Positions 7,633 through 15,966 are shown, counted from the stretch's first letter. The stretch is 64,000 nucleotides of DNA from Mesorhizobium sp. M4B.F.Ca.ET.203.01.1.1 (GCF_004791025.1 NZ_SRUO01000001.1:124001-188000); one strand, 5' to 3'. Notes: generated from the letters alone by a model not told the origin. Made by a program: numbers and translations.

Positions 7633-8643
7633 TCACAGCCATCCATTCTTCCTGAACCGCCAGTACAGGAACGAGCAGATCAGCGCGATCGCAACCAGCA
7701 CGGTCGGGTAGCCATACTCCATATGCAGTTCCGGCATGTCGTTGAAATTCATGCCGTAGATGCCGGCGAAGGCCGTCGGCACCGCCAGGATGGCGGCCCA
7801 GGAGGCGAGTTTTTTCGAGATCGCCGTTTCCTGGCTCTGGCCGACCAGAAGACTGGCTTCGAATGCGAAGGCCAGCACCTCGCGCAGGCTGTCGATCTTT
7901 TCCTGGACCGTGCGGATATGGTCGGTCACGTCGCGGAACAGCGGGTGCATCGAAGCATTGATCTGCGGCAGATCGGCGCTGGTCAGCCGGCGGCAGACCT
8001 CGACCAGCGGCAGAGCCGCGTTGCGCAGCCGCAGGAGATCGCGGCGCAGCATATAGAGCCGCTCGATGTCGGAGCCGGTCATCGGCCTCAGCAGGACCTT
8101 GTCCTCGATCGCCTCGACCTCGTCCTCGATCTGCTCCAGCACCGGCATGTAGTTGTCGACGATGAAGTCGAGAATGGCATAGAGGACGAAGTCCTCGCCT
8201 TTGGCGAGCGAATGCGGGCAGGTTTCCCAATGCTGACGGACCGCGGCATAGGATGTCGAGGGTCCATGCCTGACGCTGACGATGTAGCCGGCGCCGACGA
8301 ACAGATGCGTCTCGCCGAAGGTGACGCGGCCGTCGATGAGCTGGGCGGTGCGCGCGACGATGAACAGGGCATCGCCATATTGCTCGATCTTCGGCCGCTG
8401 ATGCGGATGCTCGGCATCCTCGATCGCCAGATCATGCAGATGGAACTGCGCCTGGACGCGCAGCAGAAGATTGCGGTCCGGCTCCAGAAGTCCGATCCAG
8501 ACGACATGGTCCGGCTTCTTGGCCCAGTCGCCGGCCTCCTCGATCGGAATGTCCGCGACGCGGCGGCCGGCCGTATAGACGCTTGACGCGATAATGCCGG
8601 ACGTCGGCGCAGGAGCCGGCGTGAGGTTCCGAACGTTTTCCAT
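7633..8643 (-). CDS. corA: CorA-family magnesium/divalent cation transporter
   Basis: Inner-membrane channel for Mg2+ or related divalent cations. The 336-residue protein has a long cytoplasmic N-terminal domain with a helical stalk (DNYMPVLEQIEDEVEAIEDKV) and two C-terminal membrane helices. The first ends in the selectivity motif YGMNFNDMPE (GMN), and the second ends in a basic tail (RFRKNGWL). The start MENVRN has AGGAGG 7 nt upstream (GGAGGTTGCC then ATG) and replaces an upstream in-frame start. The substrate of a given CorA cannot be read from sequence; Co2+, Ni2+ or Zn2+ are possible. It is downstream of phoU on the same strand, with a 91-bp gap. Confidence 0.92.
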   Translation of the reverse strand: MENVRNLTPAPAPTSGIIASSVYTAGRRVADIPIEEAGDWAKKPDHVVWIGLLEPDRNLLLRVQAQFHLHDLAIEDAEHPHQRPKIEQYGDALFIVARTAQLIDGRVTFGETHLFVGAGYIVSVRHGPSTSYAAVRQHWETCPHSLAKGEDFVLYAILDFIVDNYMPVLEQIEDEVEAIEDKVLLRPMTGSDIERLYMLRRDLLRLRNAALPLVEVCRRLTSADLPQINASMHPLFRDVTDHIRTVQEKIDSLREVLAFAFEASLLVGQSQETAISKKLASWAAILAVPTAFAGIYGMNFNDMPELHMEYGYPTVLVAIALICSFLYWRFRKNGWL

Positions 8644-8734
8644 GGCAACCTCCTGAGGCACGGCCACTGAGCAGGATTCAGGAACGTTCGCGGGAGCTTA
8701 GCCTAAATTAGCGCGGTGTTCGAGAGGCGGCCGT

Positions 8735-9460
8735 TCACTTCACCGGCAGCGTGCCGGGAAGCACGATCTTGTCCGTCTTGTCGCCCTTCGGCCGCTCAGC
8801 CGGCATCTGGTCGCCGGTGACGATGTAGTAGATGGTCTCGGCGATGTTGGTGGCGTGGTCGCCGATGCGTTCGATGTTCTTGGCGCAGAACAAAAGATGC
8901 GTGCAGGGCGTGATGTTGCGCGGATCTTCCATCATGTAGGTCAAAAGCTCGCGAAACAGCGAGGTGTACATGGCGTCGATCTGGTCGTCGCGGTCACGCA
9001 CGAAGCCGATCTTCTCCACCGAGCGCGAGGCATAGACGTCGAGCACTTCCTTGAGCTGCGTCAAGGCGAGGTCGGCGAGCGCCTCGAGGCCGCGGAACAG
9101 GCTGGTCGGCTGGCGCCCGTCGATGACGGCGGCGACGCGCTTGGCGACGTTCTTGCCGAGGTCGCCGACGCGCTCGAGGTCGGCCGAAATGCGGATCGCG
9201 CCGACGATCTCGCGCAGGTCCGTCGCCATCGGCTGGCGCTTGGCGATGATGACGATCGCCTTGTCGTCGATCTCGCGCTGCCCCTCATCGAGGACCACAT
9301 CGTCCCGGATGACCTTCTGGGCGAGGCCGGGATCGGCATTGACCAAGGCGGTGATCGCCTGCTCGACCATGCGCTCGGCATGTCCACCCATCGCAGCGAT
9401 CCGCTTCGACAGGTATTTCAGCTCTTCGTCATAGGCGCTGACGATGTGCACGGACTGCAT
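8735..9460 (-). CDS. phoU: PhoU phosphate signalling protein
   Basis: Cytoplasmic negative regulator that links the Pst transporter to the PhoR kinase. The 241-residue protein shows the two three-helix repeats: HAERMVEQAITAL with DDVVLDEGQREIDDKAI, then ADLERVGDLGKNVAKRV, and in the second half DDQIDAMYTSLFRELLTYM with NIERIGDHATNIAETIYYIV, where the ERxGDxxxN motifs bind metal. It follows phoR by 113 bp on the same strand. In related rhizobia pstSCAB usually separates these two genes and phoB follows phoU; here neither is present and the next gene is the CorA transporter. Confidence 0.96.
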   Translation of the reverse strand: MQSVHIVSAYDEELKYLSKRIAAMGGHAERMVEQAITALVNADPGLAQKVIRDDVVLDEGQREIDDKAIVIIAKRQPMATDLREIVGAIRISADLERVGDLGKNVAKRVAAVIDGRQPTSLFRGLEALADLALTQLKEVLDVYASRSVEKIGFVRDRDDQIDAMYTSLFRELLTYMMEDPRNITPCTHLLFCAKNIERIGDHATNIAETIYYIVTGDQMPAERPKGDKTDKIVLPGTLPVK

Positions 9461-9573
9461 GGACGAAATGCCTTCCCCATGGTCTTGCGACCGAGTCGTT
9501 TCCTCGAATCCTGCGCTGATACGCTAGCCGGATGACAGAAAAAAGAAATGGCCGGTTAGTAGATAGTACGACC

Positions 9574-10839
9574 TCAGGCGGCCGGCAAATGGACCGAGAA
9601 CGCCGCGCCCTTGCCGACTTCCGACTTGATCGACAGCCTGGCATTGTGGCGCGTCAGTATGTGCTTGACGATCGACAGGCCGAGGCCGGTGCCCTTCTGG
9701 GTGCGGCTGCTCTCGACATCGACCCGGTAGAACCGCTCGGTGATGCGCGGGATATGCTCTTCGGGAATGCCTGGACCGTAATCCCTGATGGTGACGTCGA
9801 TCCCCGGTTCGGGGCCGGTCCCGTCGCGCTCGATCGACACCGTGACGCGCCCGCCCGACTGGCCATACTTGCAGGCGTTCTCCAGGAGGTTCTCGAAGAC
9901 CTGGAAAAGCTCGTCGCGGTCGCCCGGCACGTCGAGCGGGCCATCGACGAAATCGCGCTCGATGGCGACGCCGTTCTCGCGCGCAAGCGGCGCCAGCGAG
10001 TCGATGACGCTGTCGATGGTCTGGCGCAGATCGACCTCGGTTCCCGGCTTCAGATAGGGCTTCATCTCCAGCCGCGACAGCGACAGGAGATCGTCGATCA
10101 GGCGCGCCATGCGGCCGGTCTGGTTCTGCATGATCTGCAGGAACTGGTCGCGCGCGGCGGGATCACCGCGGGCCGGCCCGCGCAGCGTCTCGATGAAGCC
10201 CGAGATCGAGGCAAGCGGCGTGCGCAGCTCATGGCTGGCGTTGGCGATGAAATCGGCCCGCATCCTGTCGATCCGGCGCGCCTCGCTCTGGTCCTTGAAC
10301 ACCAGCACATAGAGGTCGGTGGCATGACCGACAGAGGAGGCGCTGACGCGGTAGGCGCGCTCGACCGGCAGCTTTTCGGTGTAGTCGACAATTTCGGATG
10401 CGACCGTGCCCGACAGGACGCTGTCCAGCAAGGCCTGCATTTCCGGGGCGCGGAACTTCAGCGACAGCGACATGCCCGGCGCGAGGCCGCCGAAGGCGGC
10501 GAAAGCGGCGGCGTTGGCATGGACGATGGTGGCGGTGCGGTCGAAGATGATCAGGGGATCGGCGACGGCGGCGGCGAGATACTCGCCGGAAAGGCGCTGC
10601 AGCCCGCCCGCTTCCATGGCCGCGGCGTCCTCGATCGATTGACGGGCGCCGCCCGACGGCAGCAGCGCCGCCGCCAGCAGCAGGACAATCGCCGCCAGCA
10701 CCACATAGGCCGAAGCGCCGGCAAGACCATGAACGGCGAGGACGGCGACGATGCCGGCGGCGAGCAGCCAGCGGTTCGCCCACAGCCGCGCGGCCGCCGG
10801 TTGCACCGTGCCTTTGTGCTCCGCGTTCAGCTCAGCCAT
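9574..10839 (-). CDS. phoR: PhoR-type sensor histidine kinase
   Basis: Membrane sensor kinase for the phosphate regulon. In the 421-residue protein two hydrophobic segments (about residues 20-60) precede a PAS domain (DPLIIFDRTATIVHANAAA). The HisKA box is NASHELRTPLASISGF, where His is the phosphorylation site. The ATPase domain has NLLENACKYG (N box), RDYGPGIP (G1) and GTGLGLSIVKHIL (G2). The architecture matches alphaproteobacterial PhoR, and adjacency to phoU supports the call. The partner regulator gene phoB is not in the window. The upstream gap (161 bp) is shared with the divergent ppk2; I found no convincing Pho box there. Confidence 0.9.
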   Translation of the reverse strand: MAELNAEHKGTVQPAAARLWANRWLLAAGIVAVLAVHGLAGASAYVVLAAIVLLLAAALLPSGGARQSIEDAAAMEAGGLQRLSGEYLAAAVADPLIIFDRTATIVHANAAAFAAFGGLAPGMSLSLKFRAPEMQALLDSVLSGTVASEIVDYTEKLPVERAYRVSASSVGHATDLYVLVFKDQSEARRIDRMRADFIANASHELRTPLASISGFIETLRGPARGDPAARDQFLQIMQNQTGRMARLIDDLLSLSRLEMKPYLKPGTEVDLRQTIDSVIDSLAPLARENGVAIERDFVDGPLDVPGDRDELFQVFENLLENACKYGQSGGRVTVSIERDGTGPEPGIDVTIRDYGPGIPEEHIPRITERFYRVDVESSRTQKGTGLGLSIVKHILTRHNARLSIKSEVGKGAAFSVHLPAA

Positions 10840-11000
10840 TCGCGCGCTCGCGCCCCATGCCTTTACCCCCTGTCGCCGGTCGCGAAACTTCCGCTCGACC
10901 GGCCTGGAGTGCTACAGCGTCATTTGCGCATCCAGACGGGGGCGCGGCGCCGTTGAGGCTCCCAATAGCATGAGTCCGCAAGCTGGAAAGGTTCGTCTCG

Positions 11001-11912
11001 ATGAAAAAAGCCAAGGAAAGCCCGGCACCGGCACCGGCACCGACACAGGGCCCGCTGAAAATCAGGATTGGCGGCAAGGAGCGGGAGTTCGACATCGAGA
11101 ACCCGGTGCTTCCCGACTGGATCGAGGACAACAAGCTGACCGCCGGCGGCTATCCTTACGACAAGAAGATGAAGAGCGAGGAGTATGACGAGACGCTCGA
11201 GCAGTTGCAGATCGAGCTGGTCAAGGCGCAGGCCTGGCTGCAGGCGAGCGGCAAGCGGGTGATGGCGCTGTTCGAGGGCCGCGACGCGGCCGGCAAGGGC
11301 GGCACGATCTTCGTGCTGCGCCAGTACATGAACCCGCGCACCGCGCGCAATGTGGCGCTGACCAAACCGACGCCGACCGAGATCGGGCAGTGGTATTACC
11401 AGCGCTATGTCGCCCACTTCCCGACGTCGGGCGAATTCGTCACCTTCGACCGCTCCTGGTACAATCGCGGCGGCGTCGAGCCGGTGATGGGCTTCTGCAC
11501 GCCCGAGCAGCACGCGAAATTCCTCGACGAGACACCGCATTTCGAGCGGATGATCTGCAACGAAGGCATCCATTTCTTCAAATTCTGGCTGAACATCGGC
11601 CGGGAAACCCAGCTCGAACGCTTCCACGACCGCCGCTGGAGCCCGCTGAAGAACTGGAAGTTCTCGCCGATCGACGTCGCCGGCATCAACAAATGGGACG
11701 ACTACACGAAGGCGCGCGACCTCATGGTCGAACGCACGCACAAGGAGTTCGCGCCCTGGATCGTCGTGCGGGCCAACGACAAGCGACGGGCGCGACTGGC
11801 CGTGATCAGGCGCATCCTGTCGTCGCTGCCCTATGACGGGCGCGACCTCGAAATCGTCGGCAAGGAAGACAAGAAGATCATCGGCGAAGGGCCATCATTC
11901 CTGGAGAAGTAG
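11001..11912 (+). CDS. ppk2: polyphosphate kinase 2 (PPK2 family)
   Basis: Transfers phosphate between polyphosphate and nucleoside di- or monophosphates (PPK2 family). In the 303-residue protein the P-loop is [12 protein letters not shown], the lid/Walker B region is [18 protein letters not shown], and the conserved [18 protein letters not shown] and [12 protein letters not shown] follow; these define the one-domain PPK2 proteins. The N-terminus is an Ala/Pro-rich tail (about 20 residues) before the domain. GGAAAGG precedes the ATG. It is divergent from phoR-phoU, a placement that suits phosphate storage. Subclass (ADP or AMP phosphorylating) cannot be fixed by eye. Confidence 0.93.
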   Translation: MKKAKESPAPAPAPTQGPLKIRIGGKEREFDIENPVLPDWIEDNKLTAGGYPYDKKMKSEEYDETLEQLQIELVKAQAWLQASGKRVMALFEGRDAAGKGGTIFVLRQYMNPRTARNVALTKPTPTEIGQWYYQRYVAHFPTSGEFVTFDRSWYNRGGVEPVMGFCTPEQHAKFLDETPHFERMICNEGIHFFKFWLNIGRETQLERFHDRRWSPLKNWKFSPIDVAGINKWDDYTKARDLMVERTHKEFAPWIVVRANDKRRARLAVIRRILSSLPYDGRDLEIVGKEDKKIIGEGPSFLEK

Positions 11913-11947
11913 GCCCCATTTCGCCGACGATACGGTGGCTGGCGGCC

Positions 11948-12061
11948 TAGAGCCGGATGATTTCAGGTCGACTCGACCTGAAATCTGAATCCGGCTCTAA
12001 TCAAAGAGATAGAGCATGATGTCGTCCGAAAACCGCTTCACACTTTTCGGCATCATGCTCT
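11948..12061. repeat. bipartite palindromic element, copy A
   Basis: Two adjacent imperfect palindromes. The first (11948-11999) pairs TAGAGCCGGAT with TCCGGCTCTA and holds TTTCAGGTCGA / TCGACCTGAAA inside. The second (12011-12061) pairs AGAGCATGATG with CATCATGCTCT around CCGAAAA...TTTTCGG. The second overlaps the stop codon of the crotonase gene. A near-identical copy in the opposite orientation lies at 53567-53680. It contains no open reading frame and probably belongs to a multicopy rhizobial intergenic repeat family. Confidence 0.85.
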
Positions 12062-12809
12062 AGGCCGCCAGCCGGGCAATGCGCTGCAGCCGCTTCAGGG
12101 TCGTATCGTCCTGCAGCGCCTGCTGGAACAGCGATATCTCCTGGTCGATGCGGTCGCAGAGCGCACCGGTGTCGCCCTTGAGCAAGCCGCGCGTCTGCAG
12201 GAGTGCCGCGACCGGCTTCTTGGCAAGCTGCCTCGCCCTGAGAAGGGCCGCTTCCTCGGCGCTGCCGTCGGCCACGATCTCGCCGACCAGGCCGAGCGCC
12301 TTGGCATCCTCGGCATGCAGCGTGTCGCCCAGGCAGAAGAAGCGGAAGGCGCCGGCATAGCCAAGCTTCTGCGGCGCCAGGATGCTGGTTGCCGCGTCAG
12401 GCACCAGGCCGAAATCGACGAACGGCACCCGGAACGTGCTTGCGCGCGAGGCGATCACCATGTCGCAGTGGAACAGGATGGTGCAGCCGACACCGACGGC
12501 ATCGCCGTCGACACAGGCAAGGACGGGTTTTGGAAAGGTCGCCAGCGTGCGGAACATGTCTGTGACGGCGGCGATCAGCTCCCGATGCTTGGTGGCGTCG
12601 AGGAATTCGGAAAAGTCGCCGCCAAGGCAGAAACAGCCTGCCAGGCCGCGCAGCACGACGACACGCACATCATCGTTCACGGCGGCTTCGTGGAAGGTCC
12701 TGGCCAGGCTGGCATAGGCGCGTCTGTCCAGCACCGGCCGGCCGTCGTGCGAGGAGACAGTGACGACCAGCGTGTGGCCGCGTAATTCTGGTTGCGGGTG
12801 GATACTCAT
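12060..12809 (-). CDS. crotonase-family enzyme in the luxI operon (enoyl-CoA isomerase-like)
   Basis: Enoyl-CoA hydratase/isomerase superfamily protein of 249 residues. The fold markers are present: LGGDFSEFL (oxyanion-hole region), VDGDAVGVGCTILFHCD and STFRVPFVDFGLVPDAATS. The two glutamates of true hydratases are missing: Thr stands in GVGCTILFHCD and Phe in VPFVDF. An acidic residue in LVPDAATS sits where delta3,delta2-enoyl-CoA isomerases keep their catalytic Glu. An isomerase-type reaction is therefore more likely than hydration. It starts 13 bp after the luxI stop and is probably co-transcribed with luxI, so it may shape the acyl chain used for the signal or act on its products. That role is inference. 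Confidence 0.8.
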   Translation of the reverse strand: MSIHPQPELRGHTLVVTVSSHDGRPVLDRRAYASLARTFHEAAVNDDVRVVVLRGLAGCFCLGGDFSEFLDATKHRELIAAVTDMFRTLATFPKPVLACVDGDAVGVGCTILFHCDMVIASRASTFRVPFVDFGLVPDAATSILAPQKLGYAGAFRFFCLGDTLHAEDAKALGLVGEIVADGSAEEAALLRARQLAKKPVAALLQTRGLLKGDTGALCDRIDQEISLFQQALQDDTTLKRLQRIARLAA

Positions 12810-12822
12810 AACAAAACTCCAA

Positions 12823-13461
12823 TTACGATGCCTGCCGCAGGCCGAGCCTGTCGGGATATCCTCTGGCCAGCACAGGGGCGAAATGGTTGCGGCGCGCGCG
12901 GACCACGTCCAACGTGTGTTCGGTGAAGGTGAGCAGCGTGGCGACGACCTGCTGGTTGCCGTAGGTGCGCTGGTAACCGAGGGGTGTCGCCAGGAAGTGC
13001 AGTTGCAGCGCGCGCAGCACCCACATCGGCTCGAACTCGATGATGACCTGGTTGATGTTGCGCTTGAGACCCCATTCGACGAAGCCGGCGATCAGCTCCG
13101 TGCCGACCGTCGACACGCCGCGCTTGCCGTCCCGGAAGCCTGGCGCGACCGCGTAGCGGGTCAATTCCCAGACACCCGGTCCCGAGGGCGGGGTGCCTTC
13201 ATAGAGGTCCTGCAGCACGTCGGTCAGCAGATGTGCCCGTGTCGTCGGCAGCATCCGCTGATAGCCGGCAAGCTCGCCATTGCGGATGACGAGTTGATGC
13301 ACCGCTTCGTCGTGGTCGAACTGGTCGATCTCGAGGCCGTCGGGACGCTCGAGATCGGTCCAGCCCATCTCCTCGACGAAGATCCTGTAGCGCAACCGAT
13401 GGACGGCTTCCCAAAGGTCGGGACGCTCCATCAATTCCTGGGTTGTTAGGGAAAAAAGCAT
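12823..13461 (-). CDS. LuxI-family N-acyl-homoserine lactone synthase
   Basis: Makes an acyl-homoserine lactone from S-adenosylmethionine and an acyl carrier. The 212-residue protein shows the family residues in order: R and F in LRYRIFVEEMGW, the Trp in that motif, Asp pair in EIDQFDHDEAVHQ, Arg in GYQRMLPTT, and the Glu/Arg pair in VWELTRYAV. The start MLFSLTTQ has AGGAG seven bases upstream; the longer in-frame start would place a LuxR-type box inside the gene. luxR lies upstream on the same strand and a crotonase gene downstream. Acyl chain length cannot be deduced. Confidence 0.93.
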   Translation of the reverse strand: MLFSLTTQELMERPDLWEAVHRLRYRIFVEEMGWTDLERPDGLEIDQFDHDEAVHQLVIRNGELAGYQRMLPTTRAHLLTDVLQDLYEGTPPSGPGVWELTRYAVAPGFRDGKRGVSTVGTELIAGFVEWGLKRNINQVIIEFEPMWVLRALQLHFLATPLGYQRTYGNQQVVATLLTFTEHTLDVVRARRNHFAPVLARGYPDRLGLRQAS

Positions 13462-13514
13462 TAGCCGTCTCCTGGTTTGAATAGGAAGATACGGCCGGGC
13501 TTTCCCGAAAAAAT

Positions 13515-13528
13515 TACGCGATCGCGTA
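13515..13528. promoter_or_regulatory. 14-bp palindrome upstream of luxI, candidate LuxR box
   Basis: TACGCGATCGCGTA is a perfect inverted repeat in the 97-bp gap between luxR and luxI, 54 to 67 bp upstream of the luxI start codon. Size, symmetry and position fit the dyad bound by a LuxR-type regulator for autoinduction. It does not contain the CTG/CAG ends of the classic lux or tra box. Confidence 0.55.
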
Positions 13529-13558
13529 GGCAAGAATTTCTAGGCCAGCTCGGCCGAC

Positions 13559-14290
13559 CTAGCTAATATAGCCGCGCCTAATCGCTTCGGCGACGGCTTG
13601 CACCCTGTTGACGGCACCGAGTTTGCTTTTGGCGTTAAGAAGGTGTTTCTCGGAAGTGTGTTCCGAAATGCCTAGAATTTGAGATATTTCCCATTCGGAC
13701 TTGCCGACGGCAGCCCATTGCAGGCATTCGCGCTCGCGCGGCGTCAATTCGATGTGATCGATGGTCTTGGCGGCCATCGTATGGAGCTGCATGGCGCGGC
13801 CGATCGCATAGGTCGACGCCAGCGACACCATCCCGAACTCCGCTTCCGACAGCTCGACCGCCTCGCCGCCGAGCGACACCATGACGATCTGGCCGTCGAG
13901 CGTGATCAGCGGGAATGCCAGGCCGTCGCGCAGCTTGAACTCCCTGGCGTCGCCCATCACCTCGCCGCTGCTCTTGTCGATGCGGATGCTTTCCGAGGCC
14001 TCACGCCACTGGAACGGCGCCTGAAGCTGCTTCATGTGGCTGACGACGGGATCGTGGTCGACGTAGTTGCGCGCCACATAGCGCTCCAGCCATTCGCCCG
14101 GCCAGTCGCAGAGCAGCACGTGGTCCTTCTGCTGGCCGCGCGGCGTGCCCGGATGCGGCACGGTTCCGGCCATCAGCGCCGTCAGGCCGAAATTCGACGT
14201 GACGCCAAGCAGCCTTTCGCAGACCGCGGCCGCCGTGTTGGCATGCTGCAGCTGATCGATGTATTCCAGTGTGCGATCAAAATGACCCAT
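13559..14290 (-). CDS. LuxR-family quorum-sensing regulator
   Basis: Transcription factor of 243 residues with an N-terminal acyl-homoserine-lactone-binding domain and a C-terminal GerE-type helix-turn-helix. Ligand-pocket residues of the family are recognisable: W and Y in WLERYVARNYVDHDP (with the conserved Asp-Pro), W in PFQWRE, and a downstream Gly in the GLAFPLITLDG stretch. The DNA-binding part is LTPRERECLQWAAVGKSEWEISQILGIS and continues to the C-terminus. It lies directly upstream of luxI in the same orientation, so it is the likely receptor of the signal made by LuxI. No strong Shine-Dalgarno is seen. Confidence 0.92.
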   Translation of the reverse strand: MGHFDRTLEYIDQLQHANTAAAVCERLLGVTSNFGLTALMAGTVPHPGTPRGQQKDHVLLCDWPGEWLERYVARNYVDHDPVVSHMKQLQAPFQWREASESIRIDKSSGEVMGDAREFKLRDGLAFPLITLDGQIVMVSLGGEAVELSEAEFGMVSLASTYAIGRAMQLHTMAAKTIDHIELTPRERECLQWAAVGKSEWEISQILGISEHTSEKHLLNAKSKLGAVNRVQAVAEAIRRGYIS

Positions 14291-14528
14291 CGCAACATCT
14301 ACCCCATGTTGCCTTCCGCATCAGAGATCGATGGTAGATGCCTGACCCGCGCTTCGCCATCAACCCCGGATTGCAAAGCTGCACCGCTTTAGCGACCGGG
14401 TGATTGACCCCCTTTCAGCCGGCGCCGCGGAGCGTATTTGCAAACTACCTAAACCATACGCTTAAATTCGCAGGTTGAAATCAAAAACCATTGTGCCGGC
14501 GCTATTTTCGTACGAAAAGCCCAAGGAC

Positions 14529-15398
14529 ATGACTGGGCGGAGCCTTCTTGTGACATTGCGACGGATGGTCATCGCCCTGTCGATGCTGGCGGCGGCGCAG
14601 TTTTTTGCCGGCGTTACATTTGCCGCCGAGCCGCAGGTGCCGGTGCTGTGGGACGCCAAGGAGCGGTTGCCGAAGCCCGACCTCTCGGCGTTGCCGCGCC
14701 TCAGGTTCCTTACCACCACCGACTTTCCGCCGTTCAACTTCCTCGACAGCGCGGGCAAGCTGTCCGGTTTCCATGTCGACCTGGCGCGCGCGATCTGCGC
14801 CGAGCTCGGCATCGCCGAGAAGTGCCAAATCCAGGCGCTGCCCTGGGGCGAGCTCGACGAGGCGCTGCAGAAGGGCGAAGGCGAGGCGATCATCGCCGGC
14901 ATCGCCGCGACGCCGGAGACGCGGACGAAATACGCCTTCTCGCGCTCCTATCTGCAGTTCCCGGCGCGCTTCATCATGCCGAAGGCGAAAGCCTTCGCGG
15001 AGCCGATCCTCGACAAGTTGCGCAGCAAGCGGGTCGGCGTCATCGCCGGCTCGGCGCATGAGAAAATGCTGCGCGAGTATTTCGGCACCGTTCAGGTCGT
15101 GCCCTTCGACGCGCCGGAAGCGCTCTATGGCGACCTCAAGTCCGGCAAGATCGACGCCGCCTTCGGCGACGGCATGCGCTTTGCCTTCTGGCTGGGCGGC
15201 ACCGATGCCTCCGGCTGCTGCCGCTTCGCCGGCGGACCCTATCTGGCCCCGGAATATCTGGGCTCGGGCATGGCGATCGCCACCCGCGTCGGCGATCCGG
15301 CGCTGGCGGCGGCCATGGACTACGCCTTGCAGGAGATCTCGGTGAAGGGCACCTTCGCCGAATTCTACCTCCGCTATTTCCCGGTCAGCTTCTTCTGA
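14529..15398 (+). CDS. family 3 extracellular solute-binding protein (orphan)
   Basis: Periplasmic binding protein of the amino-acid ABC transporter type. Of 289 residues, a Sec signal peptide (MTGRSLLVTLRRMVIALSML..., ending VTFAAE) precedes the SBP_bac_3 domain: RFLTTTDFPPFNFLDSAGKLSGFHVDLARAI, TPETRTKYAFSRSY and GVIAGSAHEKML. A TTG start 54 bp upstream is possible, but the ATG at 14529 gives a proper signal peptide. No permease or ATPase gene is adjacent, so it may serve a transporter elsewhere or act as a sensor. The ligand is unknown. The 184-bp gap upstream, shared with luxR, holds no gene. Confidence 0.85.
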   Translation: MTGRSLLVTLRRMVIALSMLAAAQFFAGVTFAAEPQVPVLWDAKERLPKPDLSALPRLRFLTTTDFPPFNFLDSAGKLSGFHVDLARAICAELGIAEKCQIQALPWGELDEALQKGEGEAIIAGIAATPETRTKYAFSRSYLQFPARFIMPKAKAFAEPILDKLRSKRVGVIAGSAHEKMLREYFGTVQVVPFDAPEALYGDLKSGKIDAAFGDGMRFAFWLGGTDASGCCRFAGGPYLAPEYLGSGMAIATRVGDPALAAAMDYALQEISVKGTFAEFYLRYFPVSFF

Positions 15399-15456
15399 GG
15401 ACCGCAGCACGGCCAGGGCTTGTTGAGGTTGAGCTCAGGCCGCGCCGATAGTGGTG

Positions 15457-15506
15457 GCTTCCGAGAACCGGAGCGGAGCGTACTTGAGTACCTGAGCACC
15501 GGAAGC
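15457..15506. repeat. imperfect 50-bp palindrome, possible dispersed repeat
   Basis: Outer arms GCTTCCG (15457-15463) and CGGAAGC (15500-15506) enclose an inner dyad GTACT TG AGTAC (15480-15491) and a GGAGCGGAGC stretch. It lies in the 157-bp gap between two convergent genes. It looks like a mobile intergenic repeat rather than a simple terminator because no T-tract follows; only one copy is in this window. Confidence 0.5.
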
Positions 15507-15555
15507 GCTGGAGACCGCCATTCGCAGGCCGGCCTCACCTGAATATCGACCAAAC

Positions 15556-15966
15556 CTAAGTCAGCGTGCGCAGACGCGCCTTCGCCGCGCGGGCGATCGC
15601 GGCGACGGTCAGCGTGTCGAGATCGAGCTTGAGGCGGATCAACTGCAGCACCCGCACTTCTTCCATGCGCATTTCGAGATCGACGGCGGCGACCTCGAAA
15701 GCGGCGGCATAAGCGGTGTCGCGCAGCCGTTCGGGCAGCGCCCCTTCGACAAGTTCGAGCACGCCTTCCAGTCCGTCCTCGGCGTTCAACGCCTTCTGGC
15801 AGGCCTGAGCGACGGCAACCAGCCTGTCCTGGTTGAAATCCACGAATACCGGCCATGAGCGGACGACGTCGCCGATGCGCGCAAGCTCGACATCGGTCAT
15901 GTCGCGGTCGGAAGCCGAAGTGATGACCATCAGGTAGATCAGGGCTTCGTGTGGCGTCAAAGGCAT
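15556..15966 (-). CDS. TerB-like family protein
   Basis: Small acidic all-helical protein of 136 residues resembling the TerB/DjlA-N (tellurite resistance B) fold: PHEALIYLMVITSASDRDMTDVELARI at the start, DTAYAAAFEVAAVDLEMRMEEVRVLQLIRLKLDLD in the second half, where paired acidic residues would bind metal. AAGGAG lies six bases before the ATG. It is a single gene divergent from lysK. No other ter genes are near, so tellurite resistance is not implied; its role is unknown. Confidence 0.75.
   Translation of the reverse strand: MPLTPHEALIYLMVITSASDRDMTDVELARIGDVVRSWPVFVDFNQDRLVAVAQACQKALNAEDGLEGVLELVEGALPERLRDTAYAAAFEVAAVDLEMRMEEVRVLQLIRLKLDLDTLTVAAIARAAKARLRTLT

Noticed and set aside
10840..11000. 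Pho box in the phoR/ppk2 gap
   Set aside because: No pair of CTGTCAT-like heptamers with the right spacing is present.
12060..13461. DSF-type (RpfF) signal synthesis by the crotonase
   Set aside because: RpfF enzymes keep the paired glutamates that this protein lacks; it is linked to an acyl-homoserine lactone synthase, not to an rpf cluster.
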